A stretch of 35,930 nucleotides of DNA from DATDEW01 sp046590205 (GTDB lineage Bacteria > Bacteroidota > Ignavibacteria > Palsa-1295): assembly GCA_046590205.1 (NCBI GenBank), contig JBKJTT010000102.1:1-35930 (forward strand), written 5' to 3'. How positions within the stretch are numbered: position 1 is the first letter of the stretch; every line of letters begins with the position of its first letter. Under the pieces are notes generated by a model that was given only the letters and a program-made list of their open reading frames with translations, ran no database searches and was not told the origin of the DNA. Shown piece after piece: positions 17,875 through 26,236 of the stretch. The translations under genes were made by a program, and so were the position numbers.

Positions 17875-18617
17875 GTGAGTACCCGAGAGCATTAACGCAC
17901 GTCGAGCGTGAATTCGCCTTGTGGCTATTACCCGAAGAAATTTCTTTCTACAGTGACTACCGCACTGGGATTCAAAGCAAAGAAGTAATTGCCGAAGGGC
18001 GATGGGGTATTGGCGATCTGCTCATTGGTGTGCGCGATGCTTATATTGACCTTACTCTCGGCATGTCACAAGTTGTTGCCTATGGTGAATGTTCTATTAA
18101 TGGAGCAGTCCTTACCATTGGTATTCATGAACCCAATCAAGATGATCTTATTGAAATTCAATTTTCCGGTATCTATCCTCTTCTAGATGATATAGTCATT
18201 GATAACGGTTGGAGTTACTCGTATTGGAAGCCCGGGATGAATTGCCCTGCAACTGATACCGAGGTGCGTGAAATAACTCTCTATAAGACATTCGAGGAGC
18301 CCGTTTTTACACTTGCCATTTCAAAGACAAATCGCTCGCTGTGGCTTCATCATCATATCAGTGGCTGGAATCAGCTCATCCCTGTGACGATGTTCTATGA
18401 TGAACTTCTGCGAACCAAGCGGATTCGCGATGCAGCACTTATTATGAACCCATCGACTTTTTTCGAAAAGGTTGATGAATTTCAAGACTATGAATATCGC
18501 ACAGCACTACAAGAATATAATAACCGTAAAGGCAATAAACTTGACCTCAACGGCTTGATTATTTCAGAGACGAGAGAGGTGAAAAAATCGTTTTTCGAGA
18601 AGATAGTTGGGAAATAA
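17871..18617 (+). CDS. unknown protein inside the Kdo operon
   Basis: A 248-residue protein that I do not recognise. It has no signal peptide or membrane segment, so it is probably cytoplasmic. Composition is acidic with many aromatic residues: for example DNGWSYSYWKPG (about 107-118), SLWLHHHISGWNQL (about 156-169), and a C-terminal part with charged helices (EFQDYEYRTALQEYNNRKG) ending in basic KKSFFEKIVGK. There is no HAD DxDG motif, so it is not an obvious KdsC phosphatase although it sits where one might be expected. It overlaps kdsA by 4 nt and is 3 nt before kdsD, a tight bond to Kdo genes. Existence as a gene is secure; function is unknown. Confidence 0.78.
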   Translation: MSEYPRALTHVEREFALWLLPEEISFYSDYRTGIQSKEVIAEGRWGIGDLLIGVRDAYIDLTLGMSQVVAYGECSINGAVLTIGIHEPNQDDLIEIQFSGIYPLLDDIVIDNGWSYSYWKPGMNCPATDTEVREITLYKTFEEPVFTLAISKTNRSLWLHHHISGWNQLIPVTMFYDELLRTKRIRDAALIMNPSTFFEKVDEFQDYEYRTALQEYNNRKGNKLDLNGLIISETREVKKSFFEKIVGK

Positions 18618-18620
18618 CAT

Positions 18621-19625
18621 TTGTCAAAGAACCCGTACATAGAATCGGTACAAAAGACTTTCAGCATAGAGCGTAATGCACTTGATGCAACGCTTTCTGG
18701 TCTTGATGAGAACGAGTTTTCTCACGCATGTGAGTTGATACTTACTCGTAAGGGCAGAGTTGTTGTAACAGGCATAGGTAAATCTGGGCATGTAGGGCGC
18801 AAGGTAGCATCCACGCTTTCCTCGACTGGCACGCCATCACTTTTTCTCCATGCAGGCGAAGCAGCACACGGTGATCTTGGTTTTATTGGTAGCGATGATA
18901 CCGTTATCATGCTCTCAAAAAGTGGCGAGTCAGATGAACTTGCTGCAATACTTCCCGCACTCGCATCAAAGCATGTTCCTATCATAGCGATCACTGCAAA
19001 TACAAACTCACGCTTAGCCAAAGCAGCGAGTACTTCCGGTGGCGCATTGCTTCTGATAACGATTCCAGAAGAAGCATGTCCGCATGATCTTGCACCAACA
19101 TCATCAACCACAGCGCAGCTTGTACTCGGCGATGCCCTTGCAATTGCACTGCTCGAAGCTCGAAAGTTTTCAAGTGATGATTTTGCGAGACTCCACCCTG
19201 CTGGTGCGCTTGGACGTAAACTTACGTTTACTGTTCGTGACCTAATGGTGAGCGGAGAAGATATACCAAAAGTGTTTGCAGAGACTCCGCTTAGTGAGGT
19301 AATGCATGTTATCTCAAGTAAACGTATTGGAGCAACGTGTGTAGTTGATAATGATGAGGTGCTTCTTGGTATTATCACCGACGGTGATCTTCGCCGATAC
19401 CTGCAATCACAAAAAGTAATTGATATTACATCCGTCAAAGCAGAAGAGCTTATGACGAAAGAACCCAAGACGATCACCTCCGAAATACTCGCTATTGATG
19501 CGCTTCACATTATGCAAGATATGGGAAGAAAGGTCATGCACTTACCTGTAGTTAGTGGTGGTGGTAAGGTTGAGGGCGTTATACATATTCATGATATTGT
19601 AAAGGCGGGGATTGCTGAAGCATGA
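18621..19625 (+). CDS. kdsD: arabinose-5-phosphate isomerase
   Basis: Converts ribulose 5-phosphate to arabinose 5-phosphate, the substrate of KdsA. The 334-residue protein has an N-terminal SIS domain (about 40-180) with GIGKSGHVGRK (51-61), HAGEAAHGDLGF (77-88) and SKSGESDEL (99-107), the KpsF/GutQ signature LHPAGALGR (191-199), and two CBS domains (about 205-262 and 275-332). The start is TTG at 18621: the nearest frame-consistent codon after the previous stop, and it gives a chain like that of known family members. The last 4 nt overlap the lptC start (ATGA). Confidence 0.95.
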   Translation: MSKNPYIESVQKTFSIERNALDATLSGLDENEFSHACELILTRKGRVVVTGIGKSGHVGRKVASTLSSTGTPSLFLHAGEAAHGDLGFIGSDDTVIMLSKSGESDELAAILPALASKHVPIIAITANTNSRLAKAASTSGGALLLITIPEEACPHDLAPTSSTTAQLVLGDALAIALLEARKFSSDDFARLHPAGALGRKLTFTVRDLMVSGEDIPKVFAETPLSEVMHVISSKRIGATCVVDNDEVLLGIITDGDLRRYLQSQKVIDITSVKAEELMTKEPKTITSEILAIDALHIMQDMGRKVMHLPVVSGGGKVEGVIHIHDIVKAGIAEA

Positions 19626-20269
19626 AGACCCTGCTCGTAGCTTGTAGCTTACTCGTTAGTATCGTGTTAATTTCCTGTGAAGACGAGGAAGTACGACCGG
19701 ACATACTGCCTGTTGCAATCGCAAAGGAAGTCCCGACGCAAACAAGCTGGAATGCACGTCTTTCATTTTCGACAGACGGTGTTGTTAGAGGTGTACTCTC
19801 TGCGCGACGTGTGCGAGTATATGAATTAGAACGTAAGACTGTCCTCGATAGCAACCTCAAAGTTGACTTTTTCGGTGCTGACAGCAAACATACAAGCGTC
19901 TTGACGGCTTCATGGGCGCGTATTAACGATGCATCGAAAGATATGACCGCTTTTGATAGTGTACAAGTACGCAGTGATAATGGTGTTCTTGTCGAGACAG
20001 ATTCACTTGTTTGGGAGAATCAAACGCGAATGGTACGCTCCGATGCCTTCGTTCGTATTACAGAAAAGAACGGACGTATCACAACTGGGATGGGCTTTGA
20101 GAGCGATCAAGATCTTGTTAGCTATCGTATCTTACGACCTGTCATAACAGCACCCTCGTCAGCATTTGGCAATTCCAATGCATCGCCAACCTTCAACTAT
20201 TCTCCTCAAGCACCGATCGGCACAATGAATTCGCCGTCGGCTCCTATAGTGAAGGACTCTGTAAAATGA
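19622..20269 (+). CDS. lptC: LptC-like LPS export protein (lipoprotein)
   Basis: A 215-residue protein with an N-terminal hydrophobic segment and lipobox VLISC (Cys19), followed by a beta-rich domain resembling the LptC/OstA jellyroll. The pattern LSARRVRVYE, then FFGADSKHTSVLTASWARI, then VQVRSDNGVLVETDSLVWE, and RSDAFVRITEKNGRITTGMGFESDQDLVSYRI is the repeated strand-turn order of LptC, including the typical G(M)GFESDxDL end. It would bridge the Lpt inner membrane complex to LptA. Bacteroidota LptC proteins are often lipoproteins. After about residue 180 there is a low-complexity Pro/Ser/Asn tail. Position after kdsA-kdsD supports the call; lptA and lptB are not adjacent. Confidence 0.85.
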   Translation: MKTLLVACSLLVSIVLISCEDEEVRPDILPVAIAKEVPTQTSWNARLSFSTDGVVRGVLSARRVRVYELERKTVLDSNLKVDFFGADSKHTSVLTASWARINDASKDMTAFDSVQVRSDNGVLVETDSLVWENQTRMVRSDAFVRITEKNGRITTGMGFESDQDLVSYRILRPVITAPSSAFGNSNASPTFNYSPQAPIGTMNSPSAPIVKDSVK

Positions 20270-20297
20270 TTTTCATTTTTTCAGAGTGTAATTTAGG

Positions 20298-20305
20298 TAT
20301 TTTTG
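20298..20305 (+). promoter_or_regulatory. possible Bacteroidota-type -7 element before uvrD/pcrA
   Basis: TATTTTTG matches TAnnTTTG exactly and lies 32 nt before the helicase ATG, in the 68-nt gap after lptC. A T-rich tract (20271-20281) occupies the -33 zone but no exact TTTG is found. It suggests the helicase gene has its own promoter. Confidence 0.35.
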
Positions 20306-20337
20306 CACCCCAACAATAACCGCTTGACCCACGGAGA

Positions 20338-22617
20338 ATGTCAAAGATATTAGCAGAATTAAATGAAGCGCAGCTCAAAGCCGTCATCGAGTCAGACGGT
20401 CCATCGCTCGTTATTGCCGGCGCTGGTTCGGGCAAAACTCGTGTCCTGACGACACGCGTTGCATATCTGCTTGACCAAGGTGTACGTCCGTGGGAGATAC
20501 TCGTTTTGACGTTTACAAACAAAGCGTCAGGCGAAATGAAAGATCGTGTTGCAAAACTTCTCGGTGAAGATTATGTGAAAGAACTTTGGATGGGTACGTT
20601 TCACTCTGTCTTCGCCCGTATTCTTCGCCGCAATGCAGAGCATATCGGCTATACGCGAAGCTTTACGATCTATGATAGCGACGACTCACTATCACTTATT
20701 CGCCGCATCATGAGTGCAATGAATATCACAAGTGACCGTGTGACGCCGAAATCAGTTCGTAGTCGTATCTCGAAAGCAAAGAATCGGATGATTCTTCCCG
20801 CAGCATTTGAAGAATCGGCAATAGACCCGATCTCTTCAATGGTAGCGCAGATATACGAATCATACACCAAAGCACTCTACGATGCGAATGCGATGGACTT
20901 TGATGATATACTCCTCAAGACGATCGAACTCTTCGCGCGTTTTCCTGATGTCCGTGCCGGATATGCACGGCAGTTCAGATATGTACTTGTAGATGAGTAT
21001 CAGGATACAAATCGCATTCAATATAGTATTATCAAGCAGCTATCATCTCATCACAACAACTTAACTGTTGTTGGTGATGATGCACAATCAATCTATGCCT
21101 TCCGTGGGGCGGATATTCGTAATATCCTTGACTTTGAAAAGGATTATCCCGAAAGAAAGATATTCCGATTAGAACAGAACTATCGCTCTACACAGAATAT
21201 TCTTTCAACTGCGAATGCAGTCATCAAAGGCAACACAGGACAGATTGAGAAGACGCTTTTCACGAAGAATCATTCAGGAGAGAAAGTCAAACTCATAGAA
21301 TGTGTTGATGATAGGGAAGAAGCACAAAGCGTTGTCAAGTATGTTCAGGATCATATTCATAAAGAGAAATATGAGTTGAACGACTTTGCCGTGCTATATA
21401 GAATGAACGCGCAGAGCCGCTCGCTTGAAGATGCGTTCAGACGAAATAACATCTCGTATGTTATCATCGGCGGACTTTCATTCTATAAACGCAAGGAGAT
21501 AAAGGATGTCCTTGCCTATATTCGTCTGCTTGTCAATCCTGCCGATAATGAAAGTTTGCTCCGAGTAATTAATTTCCCCGCGCGAGGTATTGGTGATGTA
21601 ACGATTGGTAAACTAACCGAATATGCAACCTCTCAGACTCGAAGTATATTAGAAGTGATCGGGACAGGTGAATTACTGCCCGGCGTACAGCCGCGAGCCG
21701 TTACTAAGTTGCGTGAGTTTGCAGCGCTGGTGAAGAAGTATTCGGAAATGCGGGACTTCCTTTCGCCGAGTGAGCTGCTGCGCTCCTACATTGATGAATC
21801 AGGTATTCCTTTAGAGTTAAAGACAGAGGGCACGGACGAGGCGCTGAATCGTTATGAGAATGTAAAGGAATTTCTCTCTGCCATAACCGAGCATTTTCAA
21901 CTCAATGAAAGCGCAACGATAGAATCATTCTTAGAAGAAACATCGCTTATCTCCGATGTGGATCAAGTGGATGACTCAAAGAATAATGTCCGGCTGATGA
22001 CTATACATGCGGCGAAGGGACTTGAATTCCCAGTCGTATTCGTAACCGGTCTCGAAGAAGGCATCTTCCCCAGTGCAAGTTCTCTTGAAGAAGAATTCGG
22101 AGTTGAGGAAGAACGCAGATTGCTTTATGTAGCTATCACCCGAGCAATGAAAAATTGTTATTTGCTCTTTGCACAATCACGGCTGAAATATGGCAGTGTG
22201 CAGTACAGTATCCCTTCACGGTTCATAGCAGAAGCAGAAGAGTCTGATGCTGTTGAACGTCTGAATACTGTTGGCGGCCTCACTCGCGCACGTCCGTATG
22301 CTTCGAGAGATGACAGTGAATTCTCACAACTTTTTGATAGAAATAACACTTCGTATCGTTCGCCCTATCGTAAAACGAATGATTCGTTCTCTAAAGAAAA
22401 AAATTACTACTCGCAAGAATCATACCGCGATGATTACTCACAGGTTTCTGATTCTGGGAGTATGAAGCGCGGCTCGCGCGTATGGCATGAAGCATTTGGC
22501 GAAGGACGGGTAATAGAGGTAAGTGGGAAAGGTGAGAAAGCTAAAGCAGTTGTTGATTTCCCGACGGCAGGTCGGAAAAACCTCATGCTACAGTTTGCGA
22601 ACTTGAAGGTGCTTTAA
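20338..22617 (+). CDS. pcrA: UvrD/PcrA-type superfamily 1A DNA helicase
   Basis: ATP-driven 3'-5' DNA helicase used in nucleotide excision repair, mismatch repair and replication-fork clearance. The 759-residue length is normal. Motifs in order: Q motif LNEAQLKAV (8-16), Walker A GAGSGKT (28-34), LTFTNKAS (57-64), TFHS (87-90), Walker B VDEYQDTN (218-225), GDDAQSIYAFRGA, EQNYRST, and near the end RLMTIHAAKGLEF with VYVAITRA-like LLYVAITRA. The last 50 residues (GSRVWHEAFGEGRVIEVSG onward) form the Tudor-like tail that binds RNA polymerase in PcrA/UvrD. A Ser/Arg/Tyr-rich linker precedes it. The stop TAA overlaps the stop of the convergent MFS gene. The symbol could equally be uvrD. Confidence 0.95.
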   Translation: MSKILAELNEAQLKAVIESDGPSLVIAGAGSGKTRVLTTRVAYLLDQGVRPWEILVLTFTNKASGEMKDRVAKLLGEDYVKELWMGTFHSVFARILRRNAEHIGYTRSFTIYDSDDSLSLIRRIMSAMNITSDRVTPKSVRSRISKAKNRMILPAAFEESAIDPISSMVAQIYESYTKALYDANAMDFDDILLKTIELFARFPDVRAGYARQFRYVLVDEYQDTNRIQYSIIKQLSSHHNNLTVVGDDAQSIYAFRGADIRNILDFEKDYPERKIFRLEQNYRSTQNILSTANAVIKGNTGQIEKTLFTKNHSGEKVKLIECVDDREEAQSVVKYVQDHIHKEKYELNDFAVLYRMNAQSRSLEDAFRRNNISYVIIGGLSFYKRKEIKDVLAYIRLLVNPADNESLLRVINFPARGIGDVTIGKLTEYATSQTRSILEVIGTGELLPGVQPRAVTKLREFAALVKKYSEMRDFLSPSELLRSYIDESGIPLELKTEGTDEALNRYENVKEFLSAITEHFQLNESATIESFLEETSLISDVDQVDDSKNNVRLMTIHAAKGLEFPVVFVTGLEEGIFPSASSLEEEFGVEEERRLLYVAITRAMKNCYLLFAQSRLKYGSVQYSIPSRFIAEAEESDAVERLNTVGGLTRARPYASRDDSEFSQLFDRNNTSYRSPYRKTNDSFSKEKNYYSQESYRDDYSQVSDSGSMKRGSRVWHEAFGEGRVIEVSGKGEKAKAVVDFPTAGRKNLMLQFANLKVL

Positions 22618-23900
22618 TGCTTCTTTAGATGTGGGTTTATATCTTCTAATTTTCTAAATTGAAGAAGTGAGATAACTCCGAGCACGAGCAATATACCGTA
22701 AAGCAGTTCAAAGCCAAAACTATCGAGGAGAAGCCCTGCGATCACTGCAAGAAACAAAGGCAGCGCCAGTAATGAATTGTAGAGAGCCGCATAGGTCGTT
22801 CGTTCATGTATAGGGTTCGTAGCTGCAAGATAGCCCATACCACCAATGGTTCTCCCCGAATCAACTGCAGATGCAAGAGCGAAAACAACAGGGAATAGAA
22901 ATGCCGGAAGGTCAATGAAACTGTAAAGAATGATCGCTATCGGGACGAGGAGTGCAAGATATGCTGTCCCCATTAAGACGCGCTTATTCGATACCTTATC
23001 GGCAAGTTCTGCCCAAATATAATTAGAGATAATGATGCCGACACATTCGACAGCGATGAATAACCCAATATCAGCCGTTGAGTAGCCAAGTTTTTTTTGA
23101 GCGAATAGAAAAAGAAAAGGCAGACCAAGTGAGAATGACTCAGATATCACACGTGCAGAAATGAATGCTCGGAATTTATGGTCAGTGCGAAGTATCTCCA
23201 AACAGAACCTGAACTGCTCCATCATAGAACGTTCTTCGGTGACAACTTTTTCACGCGGCTCTCGCATCGAAGCCATCATAAAAAGAGCGACACCCGCAGT
23301 TACTGTACCTACCACAAACACAAGCCCAAAGTTCGTCGGGAAAGAATACTCTGAAAGAAAATATGAAATGACAGCAGCACCAACTGTAGCAGAAAGAACT
23401 CCTCCTATAGCCATGCGCAGCCCTAGAAACCGTCCGCGTCTGTTTGCAGGTATTGCCTTCGCATACATCTCTGTAAAGACCAAACCACCGGGACCCGATG
23501 CAAGAAAATAAACAAGAAGCGCAGTAACTGTTGTCACCAGAAGAACAGTCGTCGAAGGCGCAAGAAGCGTAATCACTGCAAGTAATGCAAATGCAATCGT
23601 TCGGATAAGTGCTGAAGCGCGATAGACGGGCATCTTGCGCTGTTTATGTTGCACCCATGCTGAGACGGGAAGCTGTGGTAGATACCATCCGATCGAATCA
23701 AACGAACTGATAAAACCTATGAGTGCGCTTGAAGTAGTTAGATGTGAAAGGAACCCCGGGAGTACCGTCGTCTTCGAGAGAAACGACATTGCAAGATTAT
23801 AGAGAATACCATTCCAAACTCCAAGACGAAAGTTTGTTCTCTCGACCTTCTTATTAATATCAGCGTGTCGTTTTCGGCGATGTTCGTGATGAGAGGACAT
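22614..23900 (-). CDS. MFS family transporter
   Basis: A 428-residue membrane protein with about 12 hydrophobic segments and a basic, His-rich cytoplasmic N-terminus (SSHHEHRRKRHADINKK). Segment order, a central loop (about 215-235), and the gating-type motif region after segment 2 (WVQHKQRKMPVYRASALIR, about 82-100) fit the major facilitator superfamily. The substrate cannot be told from sequence. It ends a minus-strand operon with serS, lysA and asd, 3 nt after asd. It runs convergent to the helicase gene, sharing a TTAA that supplies the stop codons of both strands. Confidence 0.87.
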   Translation of the reverse strand: MSSHHEHRRKRHADINKKVERTNFRLGVWNGILYNLAMSFLSKTTVLPGFLSHLTTSSALIGFISSFDSIGWYLPQLPVSAWVQHKQRKMPVYRASALIRTIAFALLAVITLLAPSTTVLLVTTVTALLVYFLASGPGGLVFTEMYAKAIPANRRGRFLGLRMAIGGVLSATVGAAVISYFLSEYSFPTNFGLVFVVGTVTAGVALFMMASMREPREKVVTEERSMMEQFRFCLEILRTDHKFRAFISARVISESFSLGLPFLFLFAQKKLGYSTADIGLFIAVECVGIIISNYIWAELADKVSNKRVLMGTAYLALLVPIAIILYSFIDLPAFLFPVVFALASAVDSGRTIGGMGYLAATNPIHERTTYAALYNSLLALPLFLAVIAGLLLDSFGFELLYGILLVLGVISLLQFRKLEDINPHLKKH

Positions 23901-23903
23901 CGG

Positions 23904-24926
23904 TTATTGAATCGCCCCATGTTCTAAAAGATACTCTGCGATCTGAATTGCATCAAGAGCAGCACCTTTGCGAAGTTGGTCGCCGGAAGCAAAAATGTCT
24001 ATTGCCATTGGGTTGCTTACATCATAACGCATTCTTCCGACGAGTATATCATCTTTCCCCGATGCTTCAAGCGGCATAGGGAAACGATTATTCACTTTGT
24101 CATCTACGATCTTAACACCCGGAGCATTCTCTAATGCTGTGTAAATTTCTTCAAGCGATGGGCGACGCTCTGCGAATTCGATATTTATTGATTCACTATG
24201 TGCACGTTCGACTGGTACACGAACGCATGTTATGCCGATAGCAATATCATCATCATGAAGTATTTTCTTTGATTCGTGGATGACCTTCCACTCCTCACCG
24301 TTGTATCCTTCGTCGTTGATAGTTGTATTGTGGCTAAAGAGATTAAGTGCAATCTGATGAGGGAGTACGCTCATTGTCGGTGCTTTGCCTTCAACGATTT
24401 CGCGTGTTTGTGACTGTAGCTCTACAAGTGCTTTTGCCCCTGCACCGCTGACTGCTTGATATGTGGAGATGATAAGTCGTTTAATAGGAGAAAGTTTATA
24501 TATAGGATACACAGCCATGAGCATAACGATAGCTGAACAGTTGGGTACAGCGATAAGCCCATTATGATGCAAAGCGTCATTCCCATTGATTTCGGGTATA
24601 ACAAGCGGCACATCTTCATCCATACGATATGCGCTGGAGTTATCAATGATGAGACAACCTGCATCATTGAAAGCTTTGCGGAATTTCTTTGTCGTTTCGC
24701 TTCCAGCCGAAAATAGAGCAATATCTATCCCCTCGAATGAATTACCTTCGAGCACTTCTAACGTATACTCTTTACCTTTACAGGTGACCTTCTGACCTTT
24801 AGAACGCTCGGAAGCAAATACACGAAGATTTGAAAACGGGAAATTACGTTCTTCGAGGATGCGAAGCATTTCTGTACCGACTGCACCTGTTGCACCAACG
24901 ACTGCTATTGATAGTTCTTTTGTCAT
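23904..24926 (-). CDS. asd: aspartate-semialdehyde dehydrogenase
   Basis: Reduces aspartyl phosphate to aspartate semialdehyde with NADPH, feeding lysine/diaminopimelate, threonine and methionine synthesis. In the 340-residue protein (ATG start) the dinucleotide loop is VGATGAVG near the N-terminus, the catalytic cysteine lies in AVPNCSAI (Cys130), STYQAVSGAGAKAL follows, and the acid/base His is in VERAHSES. The usual Thr after NCS is Ala here. An in-frame TTG at 24935 would lengthen it by 3 residues and overlap lysA; the ATG at 24926, one base after the lysA stop (TGAAATG), is more likely. It sits between lysA and the MFS gene in one transcript. Confidence 0.95.
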   Translation of the reverse strand: MTKELSIAVVGATGAVGTEMLRILEERNFPFSNLRVFASERSKGQKVTCKGKEYTLEVLEGNSFEGIDIALFSAGSETTKKFRKAFNDAGCLIIDNSSAYRMDEDVPLVIPEINGNDALHHNGLIAVPNCSAIVMLMAVYPIYKLSPIKRLIISTYQAVSGAGAKALVELQSQTREIVEGKAPTMSVLPHQIALNLFSHNTTINDEGYNGEEWKVIHESKKILHDDDIAIGITCVRVPVERAHSESINIEFAERRPSLEEIYTALENAPGVKIVDDKVNNRFPMPLEASGKDDILVGRMRYDVSNPMAIDIFASGDQLRKGAALDAIQIAEYLLEHGAIQ

Positions 24927-24927
24927 T

Positions 24928-26232
24928 TCAACCAATAATATCTTCGATGTTTTCTCGTTCGCGAATACAATAATGTTTGTCGCCGTCGATCATTATCTCC
25001 GCAGGTTTTGGGCGAAGGTTGTAGTTCGATGCCATAACATAACCATATGCACCTGTACACATAACCGCAAGCAGTTCGCCTTTCTCAATGCGTGGTAATA
25101 CTCTCGAGAGTGCAAGGTAATCACCTGACTCGCATATTGGTCCGACGACATCAACTTTTTCACTTGGACGTTCTTCCAGATTAATGGGTGCAACTTGATG
25201 GTATGCTTTGTACAAGCTCGGTCTGATGAGGTCAGACATCCCTGCATCTGCGATCACAAATGTCTTTTCCGGGTTTGATTTTTTATAGAGTGCTTCTGTA
25301 AGAAGCACTGCAGTATTTGCAACTATTGCACGTCCCGGCTCGAACATTACGCGCAGCCTTGCCTCTGAAAGTATAGGCATCACTGCATCAACATATTCAT
25401 GAAGCTGTGGTATTGCTTGCGGCTCCTCATCATCAGATGAATCAGAGGGGAGCAGAGAATGTGTTACGACATCATGATAATGTACTGCCTGCCCGCCGCC
25501 GATATTCAGATGCTCAAGTTCAATTCCTTCACTCCGAAGCACTTTCACGAAGGAGACTGATGACTTCGCGGCTTTGATGAACGGATCAAGCTCGGTGACC
25601 TGCGAGCCTATATGCGAATGAATACCAGCTATTATGATATTCGCTTTCTTTGCGGCATAACGGTATGCATCGAGCGCATGATGAATATCAATACCAAACT
25701 TATGCTCGCGCATACCTGTAGAGATGTACGGATGGCTTTTTGCATCTACGTCGGGGTTTACGCGGATAGATATTTTTGCCTTTTTGCCAAGTGATCCGGC
25801 TATAGCATCAATAGTGTCTATCTCTTCTAAACTCTCGACATTAAAACCGTAAATATCTTTTTCGAGAGCAAGTGTTATCTCGCGTTTGGTTTTGCCTGGT
25901 CCGTCGTAAGTAACTTTCTTGGGCGCGAATCCCGCCTTGAGCGCGGCGAGAAGTTCACCCCCGCTCACAACATCTGCCCCTGCTCCTTCTAAAGCAAGTA
26001 ACTTTAGTATTTCCGGATTTGAGTTTGCTTTGACGGCGTACGACACGTAGTCATCTCTATCAGAGAATTTTTGCAACGCACCTGTGAACTCTCGGAGATT
26101 CGTAAGTATCTGAGCTCTGGAATACACATAGATCGGTGTACCGTACGCTGATGCTACCTGTTCAAGCGCGACATCCTCACACCACAGCTTCGTTCTTCCA
26201 TTGCTGTCTTTATAACTAAATGTTGTTGGCAA
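24928..26232 (-). CDS. lysA: diaminopimelate decarboxylase
   Basis: PLP enzyme that converts meso-diaminopimelate to L-lysine. The 434-residue chain has a type III fold: PLP lysine in VSYAVKANSN (Lys68), GGEL (about 93-96), the HSHIGSQ segment, the phosphate-binding glycine cluster LNIGGGQAVHY (with Gly-Gly-Gly), EPGRAIVAN, and the C-terminal GPICESGDYLA with the active-site cysteine, then CTGAYGYVMASNYN. Between the glycine cluster and EPGR there is an acidic insert (LPSDSSDDEEPQAIP), which is unusual. The gene lies 4 nt after serS and 1 nt before asd, so two lysine-pathway enzymes are co-expressed with seryl-tRNA synthetase. Confidence 0.96.
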   Translation of the reverse strand: MPTTFSYKDSNGRTKLWCEDVALEQVASAYGTPIYVYSRAQILTNLREFTGALQKFSDRDDYVSYAVKANSNPEILKLLALEGAGADVVSGGELLAALKAGFAPKKVTYDGPGKTKREITLALEKDIYGFNVESLEEIDTIDAIAGSLGKKAKISIRVNPDVDAKSHPYISTGMREHKFGIDIHHALDAYRYAAKKANIIIAGIHSHIGSQVTELDPFIKAAKSSVSFVKVLRSEGIELEHLNIGGGQAVHYHDVVTHSLLPSDSSDDEEPQAIPQLHEYVDAVMPILSEARLRVMFEPGRAIVANTAVLLTEALYKKSNPEKTFVIADAGMSDLIRPSLYKAYHQVAPINLEERPSEKVDVVGPICESGDYLALSRVLPRIEKGELLAVMCTGAYGYVMASNYNLRPKPAEIMIDGDKHYCIRERENIEDIIG

Positions 26233-26236
26233 TGTC

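Noticed and set aside
17871..18617. KdsC phosphatase
   Set aside because: Position fits, but the HAD DxDG motif and later Lys/Asp motifs are missing.
24924..24935. TTG start of asd at 24935 overlapping lysA
   Set aside because: An ATG follows the lysA stop by one base (TGAAATG) and gives a normal N-terminus.
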